Origin: Candidatus Latescibacterota bacterium
GTDB lineage: Bacteria > Krumholzibacteriota > Krumholzibacteriia > G020349025
DNA: 52,199 nt
Assembly (NCBI GenBank): GCA_020349025.1
Contig: CP070763.1
Location: 3,349,551-3,401,749, forward strand
Direction of reading: 5' to 3'
The translations under genes were made by a program, and so were the position numbers. The notes below the pieces were generated by a model. It saw only the letters and a list, made by a program, of their open reading frames with translations, was not told the origin of the DNA and made no database searches. Positions 1-10,216 of this stretch are shown here, in pieces (the first letter of the stretch is position 1; each line of letters begins with the position of its first letter).

Positions 1-1357
<1,357 letters not shown>

Positions 1358-1411
1358 CTTGACCTCCTTCGTCGTCGCTTTCGCCATGCGACTCTCCCTC
1401 CTCCAGAACAC

Positions 1412-1438
1412 TTAGCACTCGTCGCTGATGACTGCTAA
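1412..1438 (-). promoter_or_regulatory. CIRCE operator (HrcA binding site)
   Basis: The plus-strand sequence holds TTAGCACTC, nine spacer bases, then GACTGCTAA. The established CIRCE consensus is TTAGCACTC-N9-GAGTGCTAA, so the site matches 17 of 18 bases with exact spacing. It lies between the groES promoter and the groES start, where HrcA binding blocks transcription. hrcA itself is not in this window. Confidence 0.95.
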
Positions 1439-1447
1439 TCGCTCGAC

Positions 1448-1477
1448 AATATACCGGTGCGCCGGAGGCTTTGACAA
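1448..1477 (-). promoter_or_regulatory. sigma70-type promoter of groES-groEL
   Basis: Reading the minus strand, TTGTCA (1472-1477) and TATATT (1448-1453) are separated by 18 bases. Transcription would begin around 1441, at the edge of the CIRCE element, so HrcA would occlude initiation. The match is good, and the location directly upstream of CIRCE and groES makes it likely. Confidence 0.8.
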
Positions 1478-1610
1478 GGGGTTCGTCGCATTCGGCTCGG
1501 CACCGCGGAAAATCATGCAAGTCATTTTTTTGCAATAGTTTAATGCAGAGATCCAAGACTGACGCCGGGCGCTCTGAAGCTCCCTTTTTGGCACTCGGAG
1601 GTCGGAACTG

Positions 1611-2402
1611 CTAGCGGAGACGGTGCGCGAGCAGCCGCAGGCCCCGAAACAGAAGGTCGGGCTCGACCCGCGCCTCGGCCAGACGCGCGAGATTGCCGAG
1701 CCGCTCCCCGTGCCCACCCGTGAAGACCACCGGCGCCCGCGGCCCGAGCCGACGGCGGAGCGCCGTGACGATGCCGCGCAGGCCGTGGGCGAGCGTGGAT
1801 TGGATGCCGGCACGCAGGGCGCTCGCTGTGTCGTCGCCGAAGGGCGGCGCGTAGCCGCTGGCGTCGACGAGCGGAAGCTGCGCCGTGTGCGCGTGGAGCG
1901 CGCGCGCCATCAGATGGAAGCCGGGAAGAATGAGGCCACCGCGAAGATGGCCGCGCTCGAGAAGATCGACGGTGACGGCGGTTCCGGCGTCGACGACCAC
2001 GGCGCTGCGTTCTGCGTCCGCCATCACGCCGGCCACGTTGGCAAGACGATCCACGCCCAAAGTCTCCGGCCGCAGCACGTCGAGCCTGAAGGGCCAGCGA
2101 TCGTCCCAGGCAACGCGGTGCAGGCGGCGCAAGCCGGCGCGACGCAGCGCAGCCTCGACGACGCGCGCGCGGCGCGGCGCGACGCTCGACACGACGACGC
2201 GCGTGCGCGCCGGAGCGAGCTCGCGCACGACGCGGACCGCATCGGCCCAGGCGCGGCTCCACGGACGTCGCCCGGCGCCGTCGTACTCGACGCGACCGCG
2301 AAAACGTTCGTCGCCAGCGAGGTAGAGAACGGCTTGCACCTTGCTGTTGCCGACGTCGACGGCCAACAGGTCGGAAGCGAGCCTCGCGCCCCGCGCGCTC
2401 AC
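1611..2402 (-). CDS. coaX: Type III pantothenate kinase
   Basis: CoaX phosphorylates pantothenate, the first step of coenzyme A synthesis; the type III family belongs to the ASKHA fold and needs a monovalent cation. The 263-residue product is normal in length. It shows the phosphate-1 motif DVGNSK (16-21), the segment GVDRLANVAG, the VDAGTAVTVDLL motif, GGLILPG and a C-terminal VVFTGGHGERLG. The GTG start at 2400-2402 overlaps the stop of the upstream biotin ligase as GTGA, so the two genes are translationally coupled. About 130 bases separate its stop from the groES promoter. Family assignment is firm. Confidence 0.94.
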   Translation of the reverse strand: MSARGARLASDLLAVDVGNSKVQAVLYLAGDERFRGRVEYDGAGRRPWSRAWADAVRVVRELAPARTRVVVSSVAPRRARVVEAALRRAGLRRLHRVAWDDRWPFRLDVLRPETLGVDRLANVAGVMADAERSAVVVDAGTAVTVDLLERGHLRGGLILPGFHLMARALHAHTAQLPLVDASGYAPPFGDDTASALRAGIQSTLAHGLRGIVTALRRRLGPRAPVVFTGGHGERLGNLARLAEARVEPDLLFRGLRLLAHRLR

Positions 2403-3343
2403 AGCAGGTGCACCTCCCCCGCGACGACCCGGCGCGTGGCTCCCGTCGCGGTTCGCAGCAGCAGCTCACCCGAGTCCGCGATGCCGATCGCCCGCGCCCG
2501 CAGCTCCCCCTCCGGAGCGTCGACGCGGACATCGCGACCGACGAGAACGTCGAGCGACCGCCACGCCTGCACGAGCTCTTCTGTACGCTCTTCGAGCCAT
2601 TGCGCGTAGCGCCGTTCGACCGCAGCCAGAATGTCGGCGAGGATCTGCTCGCGCGCCGGCAGCTCCTGCACCGACTGCCGCAACGAGATGGCGTTGCGGA
2701 GCGCGTGCGCGCGGAACACCTCCGGGGCCACGTCGCAATTCACGCCACAGCCGACGGCCGCAAACGCGTCCTGCGTCGCGCGCGCCTCGACAAGAACGCC
2801 TGCGAGCTTGCGCTCCTCGAGCCAGAGATCGTTGGGCCACTTCAAGCGCACGTCCGCGCCCGTGGTGTCGCGCAGCGCATCACAGACTGCCAGGGCCGCA
2901 ACCAGAGGCAGGAGCTGGCGAGCCGCCTGCGACGTGCGCGGAGGCCGCAGCAGAAGCGAGAAGAGAAGACCCGCGTGCACCGGACAGATCCAGGTACGCC
3001 CCTGGCGTCCCCGTCCAGCGCTCTGCTCCTCCGCCAGCCAAACGCTCCCCTCCGGCGCACCGGCAGCGCCCGCCTGGCGCGCGCGGAGGTTGGTCGAGTC
3101 GATGCACTCCCACACCTCGAGATGGTGCCCGAGGCGGCCGCGTCGTGCTGCCGCGTAACGCCGTGGTGAGAAGTGCACGCCTGCACAAGCGAGGCGCCAG
3201 CGATCGGCCTCGACGTGGTGCAGGAGGTGCCCGCGCGCTTCGAGCGTGCTCCGCGCCTGCGCAACGTCGTCTCCCACGATCGCAACACCCGCGGGTGCGT
3301 CGACGAGACGAGCGAGGAGTTCCTCGGGTGGATCGAGCCTCAA
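2399..3343 (-). CDS. birA: Biotin--[acetyl-CoA-carboxylase] ligase
   Basis: This enzyme activates biotin to biotinyl-AMP and transfers it to the carrier lysine of biotin enzymes. The catalytic half is clear: STNLRAR, the adenylate loop GRGRQGRTW (110-118), KWPNDLWLEERKLAGVLVE (from 168) with the active lysines, and GVNCDV, followed by the small C-terminal SH3-like domain (about 265-314). The first 60 residues resemble the place of a BirA helix-turn-helix but lack a recognisable recognition helix, so repressor function is doubtful. A TTG start (3341-3343) overlaps the nadC stop as TTGA, and its own stop overlaps the coaX start. It sits between two other cofactor genes in one transcription unit. 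Confidence 0.94.
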   Translation of the reverse strand: MRLDPPEELLARLVDAPAGVAIVGDDVAQARSTLEARGHLLHHVEADRWRLACAGVHFSPRRYAAARRGRLGHHLEVWECIDSTNLRARQAGAAGAPEGSVWLAEEQSAGRGRQGRTWICPVHAGLLFSLLLRPPRTSQAARQLLPLVAALAVCDALRDTTGADVRLKWPNDLWLEERKLAGVLVEARATQDAFAAVGCGVNCDVAPEVFRAHALRNAISLRQSVQELPAREQILADILAAVERRYAQWLEERTEELVQAWRSLDVLVGRDVRVDAPEGELRARAIGIADSGELLLRTATGATRRVVAGEVHLL

Positions 3344-4191
3344 AACGCTCCCTCGACCAGCATCGAGAGGTCGAAGGCAGGGGCGCTGTGCGTCAGCGCC
3401 CCCACCGACAGATACTGCACACCCGGAACCGCGTGCTGGCGCACGTTGTCGAGCGTCAGGTTGCCGGAAACTTCCAGCTGCGGCTTGGCGCGGTCGCCGC
3501 GCAGCCGTACGGCGTCGCGCACTGCCGCCGGTGTCCAGTGGTCGAGCAGGACGCGATCCACGCCCAGCTCCAATGCGACGCGTAGCTCCTCGACATGCCG
3601 GACCTCCACCTCGACCTCACGTCCCCGGGCGGCTGCCAGTGCCGCACGCACGGCCGCACGCAACGAACCCGCCATGGCGATGTGATTCTCCTTCACCAGG
3701 AGCATCGCATCGAGGCTCTGCCGGTGGTTGGCTCCGCCACCGCAGCGCACGGCGTACTTCTCCAGAAAGCGCAGTGTCGGTGTCGTCTTGCGCGTGTCGG
3801 TGATCGCTGCACCGGTGCCCGCGACCGCGCCCACGAAGCGCGCCGTCAGCGTGGCAATTCCGCACAGACGCTGGACGAAGTTGAGCGCCACGCGCTCGCC
3901 GGTGAGAAGTGCGCGGGCGCTGCCGCGCAGGCGCCACACGACCGCCTCGGCGTCGACCGCGTCGCCGTCGTCCATGCCGTCGATCGCACAGGTGGGATCG
4001 AGGTGCAGGAACACGCGTTCGAGCACGGGGCGCCCGGCGACGACCCCCGAGTCACGCGCAACGATCCGCGCTTCGGTCGTGCGCTCACGCGGCACCGTCG
4101 CGAGCGTCGTCGCATCCCCGGCGCCGACATCTTCGGCCAGGGCGGCCGCGACGACCGCATCGAGGTCGTGTGGATCCAACATCGGTTGCAC
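3340..4191 (-). CDS. nadC: Quinolinate phosphoribosyltransferase (nicotinate-nucleotide pyrophosphorylase, carboxylating)
   Basis: NadC converts quinolinate and PRPP to nicotinate mononucleotide with loss of CO2, in de novo NAD synthesis. The 283-residue product carries the diagnostic TRKTTPTLRFLEKYAV and GGGANHRQSLDAMLLVKENH segments, then EVEVRHVEELRVAL and LEVSGNLTLDNV, in the family order. The GTG at 4189-4191 has a GAGAGG ribosome site 8 bases upstream; the ATG at 4182 is the alternative but its spacing is too long. The following birA gene overlaps its stop. nadA and nadB are not in the window. Eighty-five bases separate it from uvrB, so it may be read from the uvrB transcript. Confidence 0.95.
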   Translation of the reverse strand: MQPMLDPHDLDAVVAAALAEDVGAGDATTLATVPRERTTEARIVARDSGVVAGRPVLERVFLHLDPTCAIDGMDDGDAVDAEAVVWRLRGSARALLTGERVALNFVQRLCGIATLTARFVGAVAGTGAAITDTRKTTPTLRFLEKYAVRCGGGANHRQSLDAMLLVKENHIAMAGSLRAAVRAALAAARGREVEVEVRHVEELRVALELGVDRVLLDHWTPAAVRDAVRLRGDRAKPQLEVSGNLTLDNVRQHAVPGVQYLSVGALTHSAPAFDLSMLVEGAF

Positions 4192-4276
4192 CTTTGGTTC
4201 CTCTCAGAGAACGCGTCGCTTGCGCCCACCGGGCGGCCCTACCGCGGCGTCGCGACGCTGCCGTGCGTTGCAGCGT

Positions 4277-6274
4277 TCACGGGCGCGCCCGCAGCTCACG
4301 GATCCGGTCGCGCAGGCTGGCGGCGTTCTCGAAGCGCAGCGCCCGCGCCTCGCGCCGCATCTCCGTTTCCAGCCGCGCCAGGAGCTCGTCCGGAGAGGCC
4401 GTAGCCATCTCCAGATCGCTCAGCGGCGAGGCGCGCGCCGGCTCCGCTTCCTCTTCCGCGCCGCGCGCGTCGGCGGCCGCCGTCTGCCCCATGATGTCCT
4501 CGACCGACTTGATGATCGTTCGCGGCGTGATCCCATGCTCGCGATTGTAGGCCTCTTGCAGATCACGCCGACGCTTGGTCTCGTCGATCGCCCGCTGCAT
4601 CGAGCCGGTCACCTCTTCGGCATACATGACCACGCGACCGTCGACGTTGCGCGCCGCGCGCCCGACGGTCTGGATGAGCGTCGTCTCGCTGCGCAGGAAA
4701 CCCTCCTTGTCGGCATCGAGAATCGCCACCAGTGCCACCTCCGGCAGATCCAGGCCCTCGCGCAGCAGGTTGATCCCCACGAGCACGTCGAATCTCCCCA
4801 ACCTCAGATCGCGCAGGATCTCGACGCGCTCCAGCGCTTCGATGTCGGAGTGCAGGTAGCGCACGCGGATCCCCAGGTCCATCAGGTAGTCGGTGAGGTC
4901 CTCCGCCATGCGCTTCGTGAGGGTCGTCACCAGCACGCGCTGCTCGGTGGCGACGGTCTCGCGAATCTCGCCGATGAGATCGTCGACCTGTCCTTGCGCC
5001 GGCTTCAGGATGATCTCGGGATCCATCAGGCCCGTCGGTCGAATGATCTGCTCGACGATCACACCGCCGCATCGACGCAGCTCGTACTCGCCGGGCGTCG
5101 CCGAGACGTAGAGCACGCGCGGGCAGAGGCGCTCGAACTCGTCGAAACGCAGGGGGCGGTTGTCGAGCGAGCTGGGCAGTCGAAAACCGTGTTCCACGAG
5201 CGTCAGCTTGCGCGAACGGTCGGCGTTGTACATGCCTTCGATCTGCGGCAGCGTCACGTGCGACTCGTCCAGGATGACCAGGTGGTCCTCCGGGAAGTAG
5301 TCGATGAGGCAGGCGGGACGCTCGCCCGCGCGGCGTCCCGACAGGTAGCGCGAGTAGTTCTCGATCCCGGAGGTGTAGCCCATCTCCTGCATCATCTCGA
5401 GATCGAAGCGTGTGCGCGACTCGAGACGTTGCGCCTCGAGCAGCTTGCCCGCCTGATCGAACTCTCCGAGCCGGCGCTCCAGGTCCTGCTCCACCTCCTG
5501 CATTGCAAGCTGCAGCTGCTGCTCGGGCGTCACGTAGTGACGCGCCGGATAGATCGTCGCTGCCTCGAGCTCCTCTACGGCGCGACCGCTGAGCGGATCG
5601 ACGCGCCGAATCGCTTCGACATCATCACCGAAGAGTTCGACACGCAGCGCGCGATCTTCGTAGGCGGGAACGATTTCGATGACGTCGCCGCGGACACGGA
5701 AGTTGCCGCGCGCCAGGGCGTAATCGTTGCGCGAGTACTGGATGCGTACGAGCTTGCGCAGCAACTCCTCGCGTGGCACCTCCTGACCCACCTGGAGCCG
5801 CACCGAGAGATCCTGGAAGTCGGTCGGCGAACCGAGCCCGTAGATGCAGGAGACGCTGGCGACGACGATGACGTCGTCACGCGACAGCAGCGAGCCGGTG
5901 GTGTGCAAGCGCAAGCGATCGATGTCGTCGTTGATCGATGCATCCTTCTCGATGTAAGTGTTCGTGGCAGGCACGAACGCCTCCGGCTGGTAGTAATCGT
6001 AGTAGCTGATGAAGTATTCGACCGCGTTGTGTGGGAAGAAGCCGCGGAACTCGCCGTAGAGCTGCGCGGCCAGCGTTTTGTTGTGCGAGATCACGAGCGT
6101 CGGCAGACCGAGCTGCGCGATCAGGTTTGCCATCGTGAAGGTCTTGCCGGAACCGGTGACACCCAGCAGGGTCTGGAAGCGCTCCCCCGCACGCATGCCT
6201 TCGACCAGCGCTTCGATTGCCTGCGGTTGATCTCCGGTAGGCTCGTACGGCGAGACGATCTGGAAACGGCTCAT
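4277..6274 (-). CDS. uvrB: Excinuclease ABC subunit B
   Basis: UvrB is the damage-verifying helicase of nucleotide excision repair; it is loaded by UvrA and recruits UvrC. The 665 residues are the normal length. Walker A is GVTGSGKT (38-45), the DNA-gripping beta-hairpin region [20 protein letters not shown] follows near 91, then the DESHVTLPQ motif and the helicase C-terminal block ([30 protein letters not shown]). The C-terminal UVR domain that binds UvrC is present ([20 protein letters not shown]). ATG start at 6272-6274. It begins 9 bases after the stop of the RodZ-like gene and so belongs to the valS operon. Confidence 0.98.
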   Translation of the reverse strand: MSRFQIVSPYEPTGDQPQAIEALVEGMRAGERFQTLLGVTGSGKTFTMANLIAQLGLPTLVISHNKTLAAQLYGEFRGFFPHNAVEYFISYYDYYQPEAFVPATNTYIEKDASINDDIDRLRLHTTGSLLSRDDVIVVASVSCIYGLGSPTDFQDLSVRLQVGQEVPREELLRKLVRIQYSRNDYALARGNFRVRGDVIEIVPAYEDRALRVELFGDDVEAIRRVDPLSGRAVEELEAATIYPARHYVTPEQQLQLAMQEVEQDLERRLGEFDQAGKLLEAQRLESRTRFDLEMMQEMGYTSGIENYSRYLSGRRAGERPACLIDYFPEDHLVILDESHVTLPQIEGMYNADRSRKLTLVEHGFRLPSSLDNRPLRFDEFERLCPRVLYVSATPGEYELRRCGGVIVEQIIRPTGLMDPEIILKPAQGQVDDLIGEIRETVATEQRVLVTTLTKRMAEDLTDYLMDLGIRVRYLHSDIEALERVEILRDLRLGRFDVLVGINLLREGLDLPEVALVAILDADKEGFLRSETTLIQTVGRAARNVDGRVVMYAEEVTGSMQRAIDETKRRRDLQEAYNREHGITPRTIIKSVEDIMGQTAAADARGAEEEAEPARASPLSDLEMATASPDELLARLETEMRREARALRFENAASLRDRIRELRARP

Positions 6275-6283
6275 GGGCCGATC

Positions 6284-7339
6284 TTATTCGAGGATGGGCG
6301 CTTTGGGAAACCAGGCGCGCAGGCTGTCGGTCGAGTCGGCGCGCGTCGTGGGGTGCGCGGGCTTCTTCGTGGTGGATCGCGGCGCCGCTTGCGACGGACG
6401 CGGCGGCGGCGACGCCGACGGCTCGCGAACGCGCGCGGGCGGCTCCCCCTGCGGCTGCGATGGCTCGCCCGGATCCGCGGCGGGAGCCAGCGCGCCCGTC
6501 GAGTCCACCGCGGGTGCGGTGTCCTCCGGCAGATCCACTTCGATCGTCGTCGTCGGATCGAGCGGCTGCGCGCGCGTGCCGCGCAACTCGTTTTCGATCT
6601 GCTGCAGCCCGCGCGTGGGACGCAGCCCCAGTCGGGCGGCGCCACGGCTCCAGAAGACCCAGGCGAGACCAGCAGCCAGAGCCAGGAGCACCGGGAGGGT
6701 CCAAGTGCGACGGCGCGGGCGCCACACGTGCCGCTTTTTGGGCGCCACCTCGACCTCCTCCCAGATCTCGGGAGCCGTTTCGACCGCACGCCCCGAGAGA
6801 GTTTCGTAGCGGCGCAGCAACATGCCGACATCGAGCCCGAGGAAGCCACCGTAGCTGCGCAGGAAACCCTTCACGTAGGTGTCGGCGGGGAGCTCACCGA
6901 AGCGATCGTTCTCGAGGTGCTGCAGCATGATGGTGGAGATGCGCGTGCGGGAGCTGGTCTCCTGCACGGAGAGGCCACGCGCCTCGCGCGCCTGCTGCAG
7001 GAGCTCCCCGATCGTCTGCACGTTGGAGCCGGGATCGATTCTCTCGCCGGAGGTCTCTTCCGCGCCCGCGGGCGTGGATGGAGGCGTGCTTGGCGTCTCG
7101 GAGGCCGCCGCATCCGGGGCGCGTTGGGTCTCCGGCGTCGCCTCCGCCGCAGGCCGCTGCCACGCGTTGGCGCTGTGGTCCGTGCTGCGTTCGAGCGCGG
7201 AAGCCACGTCGTCGAGCGGGTGCGGGTGCGGGTGCGCACTCGTGTCGTCGACGATCTCGAGCTCGAAGGCCTCGGCGGCGGCGCCTTTGGCGGCGCGCGG
7301 TGGCGCTCGCCGTGTGCGGCGCTTCTTCCTGCGACCCAT
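6284..7339 (-). CDS. RodZ-like helix-turn-helix membrane protein
   Basis: This 351-residue protein has a low-complexity acidic, proline- and threonine-rich N-terminus, then a Cro/RodZ-type helix-turn-helix (about 108-175: TIGELLQQAREARGLSVQET, then TRISTIMLQHLEND and YVKGFLRSYGGFLGLD). A basic stretch and one transmembrane segment (WTLPVLLALAAGLAWVFW) follow, then a proline/serine-rich tail. In RodZ this domain binds MreB beneath the membrane. The N-terminal extension before the HTH and the absence of a recognisable C-terminal beta domain are unlike E. coli RodZ. The ATG at 7337-7339 shares one base with the valS stop (TGATG), which decides the start over the TTG one codon upstream. No mre genes are nearby. 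Confidence 0.75.
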   Translation of the reverse strand: MGRRKKRRTRRAPPRAAKGAAAEAFELEIVDDTSAHPHPHPLDDVASALERSTDHSANAWQRPAAEATPETQRAPDAAASETPSTPPSTPAGAEETSGERIDPGSNVQTIGELLQQAREARGLSVQETSSRTRISTIMLQHLENDRFGELPADTYVKGFLRSYGGFLGLDVGMLLRRYETLSGRAVETAPEIWEEVEVAPKKRHVWRPRRRTWTLPVLLALAAGLAWVFWSRGAARLGLRPTRGLQQIENELRGTRAQPLDPTTTIEVDLPEDTAPAVDSTGALAPAADPGEPSQPQGEPPARVREPSASPPPRPSQAAPRSTTKKPAHPTTRADSTDSLRAWFPKAPILE

Positions 7340-10116
7340 CAACCCTTCCCAGAAAGCTCAGCGAGACTCGTGCGCAAGCGCTCCCTGCGGCCGCTCAGCT
7401 CGGCGTGACGCTCGCGATCTCGCCCCACGACCTCGGCGGGCGCTTTGTCGAGGAAGCTTCTGTTCGCGAGCTTGGCGTCGAGCCGCTTCAAATCGCCATC
7501 GACTCGATCGAGCTCTTCCTGCAGGCGCTTGCGTTCGGCGTCCAGGTCGACCAGTCCACCGAGAGGAACGTAGAGCACCGAGTCGCGCGCCACCACCGAA
7601 GCTGCCGCTTGGGGACGACGGCCCACCGGCTGCAGCTCTTCGAGCTTGGCATGCAGCCGCAGAAGTCGTCCCGGCTCCCCTTCCCATTGTGCGAGGTCAC
7701 CGCTCTCGGAATGCACGAGGGCCGGGGCTCGCTTTCCCGGCGGAACGCGCATTTCCGAACGCAGCGTTCGGATCGCACCGGTCGCCTCCTGGACCATTTC
7801 GAACTGCGTCGCCGCATCGTTGTCGAGCAGCATCGGTTCCGGGCGTGGGAAAGCCGCGGTCGTGACCAAGCCGCGAGTCCCCGGGATGCGGCTCCAGAGT
7901 TCTTCGGCCAGGTGCGGCATGAAGGGGCTCAGGAGCTTGCTCGAATGGGCGAGCAAGAGGAGGGCCACGGTGTGGGCCGTGCGGCTGGTGTCGCGCTCCT
8001 CGCCGTAGAAGCGCGGCTTGATCGATTCCAGATACCAGGCGCAGTACTCGTCCCAGAAGAAATGGTAGAGACGCGACGCCGCCTCGTTGGCGCGCAGCCC
8101 CTCCATTTCGCGGTTGACGTCCGCGACTGCTCCGGCGTATTCGTGCAGGATCCAGCGATCCTCCAAACGCAGCGCCTCGATCGCTCCAGCCGGAAGTGCA
8201 GCGCCGAAGGCGTCCGCCCACAGCCGCGAGAGAGCATCGTCGCGCGTGGACTCCGCCTCGAACGGCACGCAGGGGCTTTCCGCGCGCTCTCTCGCCAGGC
8301 CCAGCTCCGAGATCCAACCGTGCTTCTCCGCGCTCGACAAGACCAGGCGCGCCGCGTTCCAGATCTTGTTCGCGAAGTTGCGACCGGTGACGACGTTCGA
8401 CTCGTCGAAGAAGGTGTCCTGTCCTGGCGGCGACAGCATGACGCTCGAAAAACGCAGCGCGTCCGCCCCATGCTTGCCGATGAGGTCGAGCGGATCGGGG
8501 GAGTTGCCGAGCGACTTCGACATCTTGCGCCCCTTCGCATCGCGAAGAATGCCGTTCAGCAGTACCTGCCCAAAGGGGACCTCGCCTGCAAACTCGAGAC
8601 TCGCCATGATCATTCGAGCGACCCAGAAGAAGATGATGTCCGGGCCCGTGACCAACATCGTCGTGGGGTGGTAGCGCTCGAGATCGGGGGTCTTCTCCGG
8701 CCAACCCAAAGGCGAGAGGGGACAGAGCCACGAGGAGAACCACGTGTCGAGCACGTCCTCATCCTGTGTGAAACGGGTCCCTTCGCACCGGCGGCAGGCT
8801 GCCGGCGTCTCGTGCGCGGCCACGATCTCGCTACACTTGCAGCAGGTGTAGATCGGGATGCGGTGTCCCCACCAAAGCTGCCGCGAGATGCACCAATCCT
8901 GAATGTTGCGCATCCAGTGCAGATAGACGTTGCGCCAGCGCTCAGGATAGAAGCGCACGCGCCCCTCTTCGACGACGCGAATGGCCGGCTCGGCGAGCGG
9001 CTTCATGCGCACGAACCACTGGCTGGAGAGGTAGGGCTCGATGACGGTGCGGCAGCGATCGTGCAAGCCACGCGACAGCGTGTGCGCTTCACTGCGCACG
9101 AGAAGCCCCTCCTCCTCGAGTCGGCGCAAGAGCTCGCGCCGCGCCTCGAAGCGGTCGAGAGCCTGGAGCGGCCCCGCATTCTCGTTCATGCTCCCGTCGG
9201 GAGCGATCACCACGGGCATCTCGAGCGCGTGTCGCCGACCCACTTCGAAATCGTTGGGATCGTGCGCCGGGGTGATCTTCACCATGCCGGTCCCGAACTC
9301 CGGATCGACGTAGTCGTCCGTGATCACCGGGATCTCGCGGCCCAGGACCGGGAGACGCAGCAGCTTGCCGGCGAGCTCGGCGGCGCGCGGATCGACCGGG
9401 TTGATGGCGACCGCGACGTCACCCAGGATGGTCTCCGGTCGAGTCGTTGCGACCTCGACGAAACCGTTGCCGTCGACACGCGGATAGCGCACGGTCCACA
9501 GGTTCCCCTGCACCTCTTCGTGCTCGACCTCCTCGTCACTCAGCGCCGTACGGCAACTCGGACACCAGTTGATGATGTAGCGGCCTCGATAGACGAGCCC
9601 CTTCTGGAACAGCCGAATGAACACCTCGCGCACGGCCCGACTCATGTGCGGGTCGAGCGTGAAGTACTCGCGCGGCCAGTCGAGCGACCAGCCCACGCGC
9701 TGCATCTGTTCCACGATGTGCCGGTGCGAACGCTCCTTCCAGCGCCAGCAGCGTGCGACGAACTCCTCGCGTTCGAGGCTCGCGAGATCGATCCCTTCGT
9801 CACGCAGCTTGCGCTCCACGACCTTCTGGGTCGCGATGCCGGCATGATCGGTGCCGGGCCACCAGAGCGTCTCGCGCCCGCGCATGCGTTGATAGCGCAC
9901 GAAGACGTCCTGGATCGTGCTCGAAAGCACGTGCCCCATGTGTAGGGCGCCGGTGACGTTGGGTGGCGGCAACAACACGACGTACGGCTCGGGGTCGCTG
10001 TTGCCGTTCTCGGGGCGCAACTGTGGGCGGAACGCATCTGCCTGCAACCAGCGCTCGCACCAGCGCGGCTCGACCTGTGCCGGATCGTACGCACTTGTTG
10101 GAACGTTGGACGCCAT
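7339..10116 (-). CDS. valS: Valyl-tRNA synthetase
   Basis: A class I aminoacyl-tRNA synthetase charging tRNA-Val. The product has PPPNVTGALHMGH (the HIGH motif, 59-62), the WWPGTDHAGIATQ segment, the CP1 editing domain (ATTRPETILGDVAV), DTWFSSWLCPLSPLGW, FWVARMIM, the KMSKS loop (GRKMSKSLGNSPDP), an anticodon-binding domain and the ValS-specific C-terminal coiled coil. I chose the ATG at 10114-10116 (925 residues) because it follows GGAGAGGG by a short spacer and the conserved YDPAQVEPRW follows at once. The open frame continues to a GTG at 10179 without family similarity. It heads an operon with the RodZ-like gene, uvrB, nadC, birA and coaX. Confidence 0.97.
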   Translation of the reverse strand: MASNVPTSAYDPAQVEPRWCERWLQADAFRPQLRPENGNSDPEPYVVLLPPPNVTGALHMGHVLSSTIQDVFVRYQRMRGRETLWWPGTDHAGIATQKVVERKLRDEGIDLASLEREEFVARCWRWKERSHRHIVEQMQRVGWSLDWPREYFTLDPHMSRAVREVFIRLFQKGLVYRGRYIINWCPSCRTALSDEEVEHEEVQGNLWTVRYPRVDGNGFVEVATTRPETILGDVAVAINPVDPRAAELAGKLLRLPVLGREIPVITDDYVDPEFGTGMVKITPAHDPNDFEVGRRHALEMPVVIAPDGSMNENAGPLQALDRFEARRELLRRLEEEGLLVRSEAHTLSRGLHDRCRTVIEPYLSSQWFVRMKPLAEPAIRVVEEGRVRFYPERWRNVYLHWMRNIQDWCISRQLWWGHRIPIYTCCKCSEIVAAHETPAACRRCEGTRFTQDEDVLDTWFSSWLCPLSPLGWPEKTPDLERYHPTTMLVTGPDIIFFWVARMIMASLEFAGEVPFGQVLLNGILRDAKGRKMSKSLGNSPDPLDLIGKHGADALRFSSVMLSPPGQDTFFDESNVVTGRNFANKIWNAARLVLSSAEKHGWISELGLARERAESPCVPFEAESTRDDALSRLWADAFGAALPAGAIEALRLEDRWILHEYAGAVADVNREMEGLRANEAASRLYHFFWDEYCAWYLESIKPRFYGEERDTSRTAHTVALLLLAHSSKLLSPFMPHLAEELWSRIPGTRGLVTTAAFPRPEPMLLDNDAATQFEMVQEATGAIRTLRSEMRVPPGKRAPALVHSESGDLAQWEGEPGRLLRLHAKLEELQPVGRRPQAAASVVARDSVLYVPLGGLVDLDAERKRLQEELDRVDGDLKRLDAKLANRSFLDKAPAEVVGRDRERHAELSGRRERLRTSLAELSGKG

Positions 10117-10216
10117 ACCCTCTCCAGGTCGTGGAAGTCCTTGGGCGACTTGAAGATGCCGCGAGCCGACGCTTAGCACAGGGCCGCGAACGGGTCAATG
10201 GCGCGCAGCCGCTCGT

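Noticed and set aside
3728..7408. A 1226-codon open frame on the plus strand
   Set aside because: It lies antisense to nadC, uvrB and the RodZ-like gene. Its translation is rich in Arg, Ala, His and Asp without domains, which is typical of long shadow frames in very GC-rich DNA.
7078..9945. A 955-codon open frame on the plus strand
   Set aside because: Antisense shadow of valS, which is unambiguous on the minus strand.
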